A stretch of DNA of 8,779 nucleotides from an uncultured Porphyromonadaceae bacterium (GCA_947176545.1 CAMWRB010000040.1:1-8779); one strand, 5' to 3'; counted from the first letter of the stretch, positions 1-7,400 are shown. Numbers and translations are program-made. The notes: a model not told the origin generated them from the sequence alone.

Positions 1-173
1 CAATTGTGAGAGGCCACATTGGCGATTACAGTCAGAGCCTCCGGGTCGACAACGAGCATTTCGTGGCCGTTCCAGTTCTCGACTTTTACATAATCTTTGG
101 TAATCAGTTGATATTCCGTCGTGTCAGGACCCATCTCAAAGGGCTCCTGATAGTGGAAAGGTTTAGTTGGCAT
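1..173 (-). CDS. Fumarate hydratase class I, N-terminal fragment
   Basis: This is the first 57 codons of a minus-strand gene that continues past the left edge. The ATG lies at 173-171 and the protein begins MPTKPFHYQEPFEMG, followed by TEYQLITKDYVKVENW and a VVDPEALTVIANVA stretch. From memory of the family this matches the N-terminus of Bacteroidales class I fumarases (start, then 'F.Y...F..G.D.TEY.L.TKDYV', then 'V.PE.LT..AN.A'). These are oxygen-sensitive [4Fe-4S] enzymes of about 540 residues that interconvert fumarate and malate in the cytosol. In gut Bacteroidales they act in the reductive branch that makes succinate and propionate. The iron-sulfur cysteines and active site lie outside the window, so only the N-terminal signature supports the call. 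Upstream of the ATG is A/T-rich with no Shine-Dalgarno. It is divergent from the amidase operon and probably functionally unrelated to it. fumA and fumB cannot be told apart, so no symbol is given. Confidence 0.82.
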   Translation of the reverse strand, partial: MPTKPFHYQEPFEMGPDTTEYQLITKDYVKVENWNGHEMLVVDPEALTVIANVASHN

Positions 174-310
174 GGTATATTATTTTTAAGTAATTTCTGC
201 AGTTTACCGCCGAATCGGCTAAAATTTATGTGAGATTTAATCGCGAAGATAACAAATATTTTGATAAATGTGGCCACACTTGTGACTGAATTTTGTTAAT
301 TTTGTCAATT
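174..310. promoter_or_regulatory. Divergent intergenic region between fumarase and amidase genes
   Basis: These 137 bases separate two divergent start codons, so both promoters should lie here. On the plus strand TAATTTTG (297-304) matches the Bacteroidota -7 consensus TAnnTTTG exactly, but it sits only 6 bases before the ATG at 311 and has no TTTG about 20 bases upstream. On the minus strand TATCTTCG (251-244) is a one-mismatch -7 box that would give a leader of roughly 65 bases for the fumarase, again without a clear -33 box. The true start sites are therefore uncertain. No hairpin-plus-T-run terminator is seen. Confidence 0.5.
269..278. promoter_or_regulatory. 10-base perfect palindrome TGTGGCCACA, possible operator
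   Basis: TGTGGCCACA is its own reverse complement and lies roughly mid-way between the two divergent genes, just upstream of both weak -7 boxes. A dyad in this position could bind a dimeric regulator acting on one or both genes. Only one copy is seen here and the regulator is unknown, so the role is an inference from position and symmetry. Confidence 0.25.
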
Positions 311-3300
311 ATGAATTTAAAAAGAGTTTTAGCATTAAGCATATCCGTCATATTGGTCGGTGGATGTCTGAGCGTTTCCGAGCTTGAGGCCGCCAAAAAG
401 CGAAGCCGCAGCAAAGCTCGTACATCCCGTACATCATCCCGCCGTAAGACGACTTCAGGATACAAAAAGAAGACGACCCGCAAGACGACGGCACGTAAGG
501 CTGCCGCAACCCCGGCTCCCCCGGTAGACCCCCCTCTGAATGATTCGCTGACCTTGCTTGTCAATGGTTTCGTACTCGAAAATATCCCTGCAGACCAGAA
601 TCCGGGAGGTCTCCGTGTGAACAGTGTCAAGCCTCAGCATTCGCTGCGCAATGTCCGGGTGGGCCTCAACGAGAACTTCACCTACCTCCCTGTAAACCGC
701 GTGATGATAGATGAACTGAGACGGAATATCAAACATATATTGCCCGACTCGCTGAGCAGTTATGATGTGTCGCTCCATGTCGGCAACCGCGCCCTTGCCT
801 ACTATATCAACAAAGTGGACAAATTGCCCGAGCAATACCGCACCAATATACCCTTTGTAAGAGCAGTCAAGCCGTACATCAATCCGGTGAACGGAATGGA
901 GGGAGATATAGTGGCTTTATGGAGCAGTCACGGTCGATATTACAAAAACGGTTCATGGGTCTGGCAGCGTCCGTTGCTCTTCCAGAGTGTCGAGGATACA
1001 TACACTATGGGGTATGTCCTCCCCTATCTCGTACCGATGCTGGAGAATGCCGGAGCCTACGTGATGATGCCTCGTGAGCGTGACCTCAACAATGTCGAGG
1101 TAATAGTGGATAATGACCTTAATGATGACGGTATGCTCTTCTCGCAGACTACCTATCGGGAGATGAACGGTTCGCGCAGCTGGGTCACAGGCGAGGGAGA
1201 AGGTTTCATATATGATTTGCCCGATTTCCGTGATACTGAAAATCCCTTTGAGAACGGTACTTATCGTCAGACTCAGACGGTAAGAGGCGGTAAACCGGCC
1301 GTAGCCGCGTGGTATGCCGACATACCGCGCGACGGTGAATATGCGGTGTACGTGAGCTATAAATCGTTGCCGAACTCCACTACAGACGCGCATTATACAG
1401 TCAATTATTCAGGTGGAAGCCGGGAATTTAAGGTCAATCAGAAGATGGGAGGCGGAACGTGGATATATCTCGGTACGTTCCCTCTCGAAGAGGGATTCTC
1501 GGAGTCAGTGCCTGTCGTTACTCTCACCAATATATCTGAGGCCGGCGGAGAGACAGTCGTCACCGCCGATGCAGTCAAAATTGGCGGAGGAATGGGTAAT
1601 ATCGCCCGTTCGCCACGTCGCAGCGACATCTATTATGACCCATCCACTCCGTTGGCCTCAGCCGAAAATATGGATGAGGATACTGAGGATGAACCGGATG
1701 ATGAGGATATAGACGGCGAAGATGAGGTTGAGGAATCACAGCCGGCGACCTCAAACGAAACAAGAGTCGCTCCCACCTTCCGTACCTCAGGACTGCCGCG
1801 ATATCTTGAGGGCGCCCGATACTGGATGCATTGGGCCGGAGCGCCGGAGAGTGTCTACTCCCCCTATCACGGTGGTGACGACTACAAGGATGACTATACC
1901 GGTCGCGGCCACTGGGTCAATTGGTTGGCCGGAGGGTCGAGAGTTCTCCCCAATCGTCAGGGTCTGAATATTCCGGTGGACATATCCTTCGCACTGCACA
2001 GTGATGCCGGAAAACGAGCTGATGACAGCTTTGTAGGCACGTTGGGTATTTATTACACCAACGACGGAGCTTCGTATGCAGACGGCACACCGCGTATCAA
2101 TTCGCGCATGCTGACTGACCTTGTGATGCGTCAGATTTGCGGAGATATACGACGCAGCTGGGAGCCCTCGTGGACACGTCGCTCGATGTGGGACAAGTCA
2201 TATCTTGAAGCACGTGTGGCTGAAGTCCCCACGACGCTGATTGAACTGATGAGCCATCAGAATTTTGCCGACATGCAGTATGGTCTTGACCCTGCGTTTA
2301 AGTTTACTGTAGCCCGGGCCATATATAAGGGTATGGCCCGGTTCATGGCAGAGCGTAAAAACCGCAAGCTCGTTATCCAACCCTTGCCTGTAAAGGATTT
2401 TGCAATAACCCGCTCCAAAAAGGGTCACTATCGTCTGAGCTGGCAACCGACACCGGACCCGGCCGAGCCTACAGCCATGCCCACGAAGTATATAATATTG
2501 GAGCGAACGGAGGGGACATCCGGATTTCATAAGGTCGGTGACACGGGTTCGACCCATTTCGATATCAAAGTGGATGATGACCTGATACGCAGTTATCGAG
2601 TCATTGCCGCCAATGAGGGGGGACTCTCTTTCCCGTCGGAGACCCTGGCTCTCAGGGAGGCTGAAGACAACAGCAAGCCGGTATTGATAATCAACGGATT
2701 TACACGTGTTTCCGGACCGGAACACTTCAGTTTCGATGGTCGCGCCGGTTTTGACTCAAATGCGGACTTCGGTGTCCCGTACATACGTGAAATATCATAT
2801 ACGGGACAGCAGACAGAATACTCACGCAATGCCGGCGAATCGTTTGGCCGAAGCGCCTCCAATTATGTCGATAAGATTATAGCCGGCAACACCTTCGATT
2901 ATCCGGCGGTTCACGGCGAGAGCATTGCCGAGGCAGGATACGGTTTCGTAAGTTGTTCGCTCGGAGCAATCGAAGCGGGGACCGTGCGTCTCAATGAATA
3001 TAAAACGGTAGACCTTATTTTGGGGCGTCAGAAGACTACCGTCACCGGACGCGGTCAGCGCGAAGCATCTGCAGCACGTTTCGAAGCGTTCCCCGTCGCT
3101 TTGCGTGTGGCTCTTGAGGCGTATGTCCGCAATGGCGGGACACTGATAGTAAGCGGTGAGAAAGCTGTCTCCGACCTTTCGGATTACCGTTACGGAGTCG
3201 AAGGAACACGTTTCGCTTCCGACGTATTAGGTGTACGCCTCGCCGAGACGGATGTATATAGCAACGGTCGGGTATCGGGAGTATATAACGCCGGAGGCAC

Positions 3301-3553
3301 CGGTTTTCCTGCAGGTGAGATTCGTTATAGCAACACCTTGAATTCGGAAAGGTATATGGTTCAGCGTCCGGATATGCTTGAACCGGCCGGAAACGGGTCA
3401 ATAACCCTGATGACATTTGACAATGGCACGGCAGCCGGAGTGATGTCGCGGACGGGTAACGGACGCGTATACACTCTCTCAATTCCGATAGAGAGTATAA
3501 CCGATGACACCCAACGCGACCTCCTGATGAAGTCATTACTTAAAGAAAAATAA
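311..3553 (+). CDS. Multidomain N-acetylmuramoyl-L-alanine amidase-like lipoprotein ('xanthan lyase'-type, golvesin domain)
   Basis: A predicted 1080-residue envelope protein that probably cleaves the amide bond between MurNAc and L-Ala, or a similar bond. I start it at ATG 311 rather than the upstream TTG 293, because the signal peptide then begins MNLKRVLALS. It continues to a lipobox-like VGGC with C19 as probable lipid anchor; no acidic surface-export signal follows. Residues 29-75 are a Lys/Arg/Ser/Thr- then Pro-rich linker. The Amidase_3-like zinc-hydrolase fold appears in two pieces. The first has WSSHG (H207) and SVEDTYTMG (E228). The second has FALHSDAG (H563) and TTLIELMSHQNFADM (E645). 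Between them lie a golvesin/Xly-like beta domain (about 314-430) and an Asp/Glu-rich stretch (455-475). A fibronectin type III-like domain (about 687-785) and a C-terminal glutamine-amidotransferase-like fold (about 790-1080, with LEAYVRNGGTLIVSGEKA) follow. Similar Bacteroides proteins are often named xanthan lyase, but amidase fits the visible residues better. It heads the operon, 6 bases before the glycosyltransferase. Confidence 0.82.
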   Translation: MNLKRVLALSISVILVGGCLSVSELEAAKKRSRSKARTSRTSSRRKTTSGYKKKTTRKTTARKAAATPAPPVDPPLNDSLTLLVNGFVLENIPADQNPGGLRVNSVKPQHSLRNVRVGLNENFTYLPVNRVMIDELRRNIKHILPDSLSSYDVSLHVGNRALAYYINKVDKLPEQYRTNIPFVRAVKPYINPVNGMEGDIVALWSSHGRYYKNGSWVWQRPLLFQSVEDTYTMGYVLPYLVPMLENAGAYVMMPRERDLNNVEVIVDNDLNDDGMLFSQTTYREMNGSRSWVTGEGEGFIYDLPDFRDTENPFENGTYRQTQTVRGGKPAVAAWYADIPRDGEYAVYVSYKSLPNSTTDAHYTVNYSGGSREFKVNQKMGGGTWIYLGTFPLEEGFSESVPVVTLTNISEAGGETVVTADAVKIGGGMGNIARSPRRSDIYYDPSTPLASAENMDEDTEDEPDDEDIDGEDEVEESQPATSNETRVAPTFRTSGLPRYLEGARYWMHWAGAPESVYSPYHGGDDYKDDYTGRGHWVNWLAGGSRVLPNRQGLNIPVDISFALHSDAGKRADDSFVGTLGIYYTNDGASYADGTPRINSRMLTDLVMRQICGDIRRSWEPSWTRRSMWDKSYLEARVAEVPTTLIELMSHQNFADMQYGLDPAFKFTVARAIYKGMARFMAERKNRKLVIQPLPVKDFAITRSKKGHYRLSWQPTPDPAEPTAMPTKYIILERTEGTSGFHKVGDTGSTHFDIKVDDDLIRSYRVIAANEGGLSFPSETLALREAEDNSKPVLIINGFTRVSGPEHFSFDGRAGFDSNADFGVPYIREISYTGQQTEYSRNAGESFGRSASNYVDKIIAGNTFDYPAVHGESIAEAGYGFVSCSLGAIEAGTVRLNEYKTVDLILGRQKTTVTGRGQREASAARFEAFPVALRVALEAYVRNGGTLIVSGEKAVSDLSDYRYGVEGTRFASDVLGVRLAETDVYSNGRVSGVYNAGGTGFPAGEIRYSNTLNSERYMVQRPDMLEPAGNGSITLMTFDNGTAAGVMSRTGNGRVYTLSIPIESITDDTQRDLLMKSLLKEK
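1250..1600 (+). other. Golvesin/Xly-like carbohydrate-binding domain inserted in the amidase fold
   Basis: Residues about 314-430 of the amidase form a beta-rich module with TQTVRGGKPAVAAWYADIP, then GEYAVYVSYKSLPN, HYTVNYSGG, GGTWIYLGTFPLEEG and a closing VVTADAVKIGGGMG. This order is typical of the golvesin C-terminal-like / xanthan lyase binding domain: 'A.W...IP..G.Y.VYV.Y', 'G.W..LG.F.F..G', 'V.ADAV..GGG'. It lies between the first (H207, E228) and second (H563, E645) halves of the catalytic motifs, so it should project as an insertion. Binding of glycan is inferred from the family; the ligand is unknown. Confidence 0.7.
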
Positions 3554-3559
3554 TCACAG

Positions 3560-5032
3560 ATGAAGATATACAGATTTACGACAGTAGACGCCTTGCGCGA
3601 AGAGATATTCCGTTCACCGTTGGAACAATACATATTGGTCAGTCTGACAGACCGTAAGATAGAGCTGTTGCCTCACGCAGTGCGCCGGTTGCGTCAGATA
3701 GCCGAGCATACCGACGTCTCGATGGTGTATTCATGGTTTTACGATGTGGAGCCCGACGGTAAAGCGGTGGCTCATCCTTTGTCGCACTATTCTCCCGGTT
3801 CGCTCCGGGATGATTTTGATTTCGGCGGCATTGTATTGCTCAACGCCGCCGATGTCCTGGCTGCGTCAGAAGATTTCGGTGCGGAAGAGTCGCAGTTCAG
3901 TGACGGAGGATGGTATGCTCTGCGTCTGCGCATGAGTCAGGGACGGTATTTCTCGATGTTGCCGGAATATCTGTACAGAATGGACAAGACGGACATGCGT
4001 ACCAGCGGCCAGAAGCAGCATGACTATGTGAATCCGCGCAGCGCATCATATCAGCTGCAGATGGAGGAGGTGCTTACCAATCATCTGTATGAGATTAACG
4101 CCCTTGTTCGACCGCAAGGTCTCCGTATCTCGATGGAGGATACGGAAACGGATGACAATACCCACTTTCCGGTGGATATGTCAGTAATCATACCGGTGCG
4201 CAATCGTGTGCGCACAATCGGAGACGCTGTTCAATCGGCCTTGTCGCAACTTACGGAGTTTACCTATAATGTCATAGTCATCGACAACTGTTCGACAGAC
4301 GGCACATCCGAATTACTGGACTCAATAGAGGACTCGCGTCTCGTAGTGTTGCGTCCTGCCCCGGAGGATATGTTGGGTATCGGTGGATGCTGGAATATGG
4401 GAGTGCTTTCGGAGAAGTGCGGACGCTTCTGTGTGCAGCTTGACTCGGATGATGTGTACAGCGGCCGGCACGTATTGTCGGCAATCTACCGTAAATTCTA
4501 CGAGGAGGGTTGTGCGATGGTCGTCGGAAGTTACTTTCTGAGTGATTTTGAATTAAACCCGATTCCCCCGGGATTGATAGACCATAGTGAATGGACCGAG
4601 GAGAATGGTCGCAACAATCTGTTGCGCGTAAATGGTATCGGTGCACCGCGAGCCTTCTATACACCTGTATTGCGGGAAATTCTGTTTCCGAATGTCAGCT
4701 ATGGTGAGGATTACGCTGTGGCATTGCGTATATCACGCGATTATCATATAGGGCGTATAACGGAGGGTATATATTATTGCCGGCGTTGGGAGGGTAATTC
4801 CGATGCTGCATTATCCCAGCAGAAAATCTGCGAGCATAATGAATATAAAGACTTTCTCCGGACATGTGAACTGGTAGCCCGTATCCAGGCAAACAATGAA
4901 TATGCCGATGAGGACAGTAAATTTGAGGAATTGTTTGCTTCAGGCAATCCGTTTCTTAACGGTGATGTAGATGAACAGATATTCGGTCCTGAAGATGGTA
5001 ATGATGAGGAGGATGATGAAGACGACGAATAA
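3560..5032 (+). CDS. Family 2 glycosyltransferase with degenerate N-terminal GT-A-like domain and acidic tail
   Basis: A 490-residue cytosolic protein without a signal peptide. The catalytic domain spans about residues 207-430: it opens [20 protein letters not shown], has [12 protein letters not shown] (D242), the metal-binding DSDD at 295-298, and a GED motif at 382-384 followed by a [13 protein letters not shown] stretch. These are the standard family 2 GT-A landmarks for transfer from a nucleotide-diphospho-sugar. Residues 20-175 look like the second half of another GT-A fold ([49 protein letters not shown]). There SLTDRKIEL (28-36) stands where a DxD would be, so this half is probably catalytically dead. 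The last 20 or so residues are strongly acidic. Donor and acceptor cannot be told. The ATG lies 6 bases after the amidase stop, and the DUF4922 gene follows 13 bases after its stop, indicating cotranscription. Confidence 0.88.
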   Translation: MKIYRFTTVDALREEIFRSPLEQYILVSLTDRKIELLPHAVRRLRQIAEHTDVSMVYSWFYDVEPDGKAVAHPLSHYSPGSLRDDFDFGGIVLLNAADVLAASEDFGAEESQFSDGGWYALRLRMSQGRYFSMLPEYLYRMDKTDMRTSGQKQHDYVNPRSASYQLQMEEVLTNHLYEINALVRPQGLRISMEDTETDDNTHFPVDMSVIIPVRNRVRTIGDAVQSALSQLTEFTYNVIVIDNCSTDGTSELLDSIEDSRLVVLRPAPEDMLGIGGCWNMGVLSEKCGRFCVQLDSDDVYSGRHVLSAIYRKFYEEGCAMVVGSYFLSDFELNPIPPGLIDHSEWTEENGRNNLLRVNGIGAPRAFYTPVLREILFPNVSYGEDYAVALRISRDYHIGRITEGIYYCRRWEGNSDAALSQQKICEHNEYKDFLRTCELVARIQANNEYADEDSKFEELFASGNPFLNGDVDEQIFGPEDGNDEEDDEDDE

Positions 5033-5045
5033 TTGAAAGACAACG

Positions 5046-5930
5046 ATGACAATAAATATGCCATTGCTCGACGAGATGCTTCGTGAGCAGCTGAAAGTCT
5101 GGCCGTTGGCCGCAGCCAATTATTCAGCACTTGCATCGAGTGAAAGAAGACGTTTTAAGATAGGTTCGCTCGAAGGCGCGTTTCAGTGCAATCCGGCCCG
5201 AATAGTAAGTACGGGAGCTTCGGTCGATAAATCCGCTATTGCAGAACGACCCTGTTTTCTGTGTGAAGCCAACCGACCTGACGAACAGTATGCTCTCCCC
5301 TTTTCAGTTGCAGGAGGTGGAGAATGGGATATACTGGTAAATCCTTATCCGATTCTGCCCTGGCATTTTACAGTCGCTTCCAAGAGTCATATACCTCAGA
5401 AAGGAATACCCCTCGATATGATAGTTCTGGCTGAGCGACTTCCGGGTGCCGTGATGTTTTATAATGGTGCCCGCGCCGGTGCTTCCGCGCCGGACCATCT
5501 GCATTTTCAAATGGTACTCAAGAGTGAATTACCACTCATCAACTATCTCGAAGCCGGCGGTGTTGAAGATAGTTTACCATATCAGGTATGGCATCGCCGG
5601 GTGACTCCGGACAGCGAAGGAATGAAAATCATCAGAGAATTTGCTTCATATCGCGGTGTTGATAGATTTTCCGGTGCTCCGGATGCCGATTTGGTCAATT
5701 CCTTTGCCTGGATGGGTGACGACGGTATGTTGCATTTAGCGGCAGTCCCCCGCACGGCGCATCGTCCGGATTGTTACTCGGCTCCGGAGGGAGAACGAAT
5801 TATGGTGAGTCCGGGCGCGATAGATGTCGCAGGCCTTATCATACTTCCTCGTAAAGATGACTTCACCCGCATAACGGAGACCGACCTAATCAAAATATTC
5901 GATGACACAATGATGATAGGTTATAGGTAA
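5046..5930 (+). CDS. DUF4922 domain protein, HIT/GalT-like nucleotide-sugar phosphorylase candidate
   Basis: A 294-residue cytosolic protein that I recognise as the DUF4922 type common in Bacteroidales. It has RPCFLCEANRP (C70, C73), WDILVNPYPILPWHFTVAS and, at 146-157, GASAPDHLHFQM. The HxHxQ motif (H151, H153, Q155) is the catalytic signature of the GalT / Ap4A phosphorylase / GDP-hexose phosphorylase branch of the HIT superfamily, in which the middle His attacks the alpha phosphate. By that analogy H153 would be the nucleophile. The likely chemistry is phosphorolysis or nucleotidyl transfer on a nucleotide-sugar or dinucleotide, but the substrate is unknown. The CxxC could be a structural metal site, as in some relatives. 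The start is ATG 5046, giving MTINMPLLDEM; ATG 5058 is an alternative. It follows the glycosyltransferase by 13 bases, which fits a nucleotide-sugar role. The 3' end of the gene enters a short repeat. Confidence 0.83.
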   Translation: MTINMPLLDEMLREQLKVWPLAAANYSALASSERRRFKIGSLEGAFQCNPARIVSTGASVDKSAIAERPCFLCEANRPDEQYALPFSVAGGGEWDILVNPYPILPWHFTVASKSHIPQKGIPLDMIVLAERLPGAVMFYNGARAGASAPDHLHFQMVLKSELPLINYLEAGGVEDSLPYQVWHRRVTPDSEGMKIIREFASYRGVDRFSGAPDADLVNSFAWMGDDGMLHLAAVPRTAHRPDCYSAPEGERIMVSPGAIDVAGLIILPRKDDFTRITETDLIKIFDDTMMIGYR

Positions 5931-5958
5931 AAGGTCATAAGTGATAGGTAATAGGTAA
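5914..5958 (+). repeat. Degenerate (G/A)TAGGTAA short repeat at 3' end of DUF4922 gene
   Basis: Units resembling GATAGGTA/ATAGGTAA occur at 5914-5921, 5923-5930, 5943-5950 and 5951-5958, with a diverged AAGGTCAT unit at 5931-5938. The first two encode the last residues and the stop of the DUF4922 protein (IGYR, TAA). The rest lie in the 73-base gap before the permease. The copies are all in the same orientation, so they do not form a hairpin. The repeat is therefore not a simple terminator; its function is unknown. Confidence 0.6.
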
Positions 5959-6003
5959 TAAATACAAATTATTAACTCAAAACTATAACTTAATACTTAA
6001 AAA

Positions 6004-7260
6004 ATGCGTTCTCCCTGGTATTGGATACCAACCTTATATATAGCCGAGGGGCTACCATATTTCGCGGTAAATACTCTTACTGTGCTGATGTACAACAATC
6101 TGGGCGTCAGCAAAGCGGAGATGTCCTTTTTTACGGGATGGTTGTATCTGCCGTGGGTCATCAAGCCTTTCTGGAGTCCGTTTGTAGACTTGATGCGAAC
6201 TAAACGTTGGTGGACGGTCAGTATGGAACTGGTTATAGCTTTATGTATGGCTGCAGTGGCGTTTCTCCTGCCGACCGGTTTCTATTTTTCCGCCACTCTG
6301 ATGGTCTTCTGGCTGATGGCTTTCGGCAGTGCGACCCATGACATAGCCGCTGATGGATACTATATGTTGGAACTGAATGAGCGTGAGCAGGCCGCATATG
6401 TCGGTGTCCGTTCCACGTTCTATCGCCTGGCCGGTATCCTTGGTCAGGGAGGACTGGTGATGTTGGCCGGTGTGCTTGAACAGAGAATGGATAGTATCTC
6501 CGAGGCATGGTCCATAACGTTCCTAATCCTCTCCATATTCTTCGGACTGATATTTATCTATCATTTGCGATTTCTCCCGCGTGCGGACCGTGACCGTCCG
6601 GTGACCGGAGTATCGTGGCGTAGTATAGTGGGTGGATTCGGTGAGACATTTGTCACATTCTTTCGCAAACCCTATATATGGACAGCCATCTCTTTCATGT
6701 TATTGTACAGACTCCCGGAGGCATTGTGCATCAAAATGGTGCAGCCCTTTCTTGTAGACAGTCAATCGGCCGGCGGTCTGGGACTGACAACGGCTCAGGT
6801 CGGATTTGTGAACGGTACTGTCGGTGTGATAGCTCTCCTTGCAGGCGGAGTAATAGGTGGTATTGCGGTGGCGCGCAACGGTCTGAAGCGCTGGTTATGG
6901 CCCATGGCAATGTCGCTGACACTACCCTGTCTGGTGTATTGTTATCTCGCAATTAGCGGTAACAATGATTTGGTTTTGGTATGCAGTCTCATTGGTGTCG
7001 AGCAGTTCGGATACGGATTTGGTTTCACAGCCTTTATGTTGTATCTGATGTATTTCAGTCGCGGTGAGAGTCAGACATCCCATTATGCTTTCTGCACGGC
7101 GTTTATGGCACTGGGTATGATGGTGCCCGGAATGTTCGCCGGTTATCTGTATGATGTTGTAGATGGATTTGAGGGCTTTTTCTGGCTTGTCATGGCCTCC
7201 TGTATATTCACGATGTTGGTGACAGGCCGGGTTTACGGAACTCTGAAACGGGAGTATTAG
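6004..7260 (+). CDS. AmpG-like major facilitator superfamily permease
   Basis: A 418-residue, very hydrophobic inner-membrane protein with room for about 12 membrane helices. Two blocks resemble E. coli AmpG as I remember it. Residues 12-62 have AEGLPYF, then LGVSKAEMSFFTGW and LPWVIKPFWSPFVD, where AmpG has SGLPLAL, FFSL and FKFLWSPLMD. Residues 107-150 have FGSATHDIAADGYYM, EREQAAYVG and YRLAGILGQGGLV, where AmpG has FCSASQDIVFDAW, EERGAGA and YRLGMLVSGGLAL. AmpG imports GlcNAc-anhydroMurNAc (muropeptides) with protons during peptidoglycan recycling. Whether this relative carries muropeptides or other sugars is not decided by sequence, so no symbol is given. ATG 6004 is preceded by an A/T-rich stretch with no Shine-Dalgarno and no good promoter. 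It may be read from the upstream operon across the 73-base gap. The partnership with an amidase supports an envelope-recycling role. Confidence 0.82.
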   Translation: MRSPWYWIPTLYIAEGLPYFAVNTLTVLMYNNLGVSKAEMSFFTGWLYLPWVIKPFWSPFVDLMRTKRWWTVSMELVIALCMAAVAFLLPTGFYFSATLMVFWLMAFGSATHDIAADGYYMLELNEREQAAYVGVRSTFYRLAGILGQGGLVMLAGVLEQRMDSISEAWSITFLILSIFFGLIFIYHLRFLPRADRDRPVTGVSWRSIVGGFGETFVTFFRKPYIWTAISFMLLYRLPEALCIKMVQPFLVDSQSAGGLGLTTAQVGFVNGTVGVIALLAGGVIGGIAVARNGLKRWLWPMAMSLTLPCLVYCYLAISGNNDLVLVCSLIGVEQFGYGFGFTAFMLYLMYFSRGESQTSHYAFCTAFMALGMMVPGMFAGYLYDVVDGFEGFFWLVMASCIFTMLVTGRVYGTLKREY

Positions 7261-7280
7261 ACATTGAAAGTCAAAAAATA

Positions 7281-7312
7281 TTTGTAACATTTTTTTAAAA
7301 GTGTTAATTTTG
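7281..7312 (+). promoter_or_regulatory. Consensus Bacteroidota promoter (TTTG-N20-TAATTTTG)
   Basis: TTTG at 7281-7284 and TAATTTTG at 7305-7312 are separated by exactly 20 bases. This matches the -33 (TTTG) and -7 (TAnnTTTG) elements of the Bacteroidota primary sigma factor. Transcription should begin around 7317-7321, giving a leader of about 80 bases before ATG 7401. The gene downstream therefore forms its own transcription unit rather than being part of the amidase-permease operon. Confidence 0.8.
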
Positions 7313-7319
7313 CGACAGT

Positions 7320-7400
7320 AATGCGATATTTATAATAAACAGCTGAAAATTACCACTAATAATAATACTTATGTAAATTAATAATTTATACTGTTTAACA
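7320..7400 (+). other. A/T-rich 5' leader of the secreted protein gene
   Basis: About 80 bases between the predicted start of transcription and ATG 7401. It is strongly A/T-rich, with TAATAATAATA and TTAATAATTTATA tracts, no Shine-Dalgarno and no obvious stem or riboswitch pattern. Such unstructured A/T-rich leaders are usual for well-translated Bacteroidota genes. Confidence 0.4.

Noticed and set aside
6..233. Plus-strand 75-residue open frame
   Set aside because: It is antisense to the recognisable fumarase N-terminus and has no family resemblance.
293..310. TTG at 293 as the amidase start, adding six residues
   Set aside because: ATG 311 gives a proper signal peptide with Lys-Arg before the hydrophobic core; the extension adds a second hydrophobic stretch and overlaps the -7-like box.
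4774..5136. Minus-strand frame with a long serine run
   Set aside because: The serines are the reverse reading of the glycosyltransferase's GAT/GAG/GAC acidic tail; it spans two real genes on the other strand.
5914..5958. Short repeat as a CRISPR array or hairpin terminator
   Set aside because: The units are 8 bases long, imperfect, have no spacers and are direct rather than inverted.
7261..7300. T-run at 7291-7296 as a terminator for the permease gene
   Set aside because: No GC-containing stem precedes it; the region is explained by the downstream promoter.
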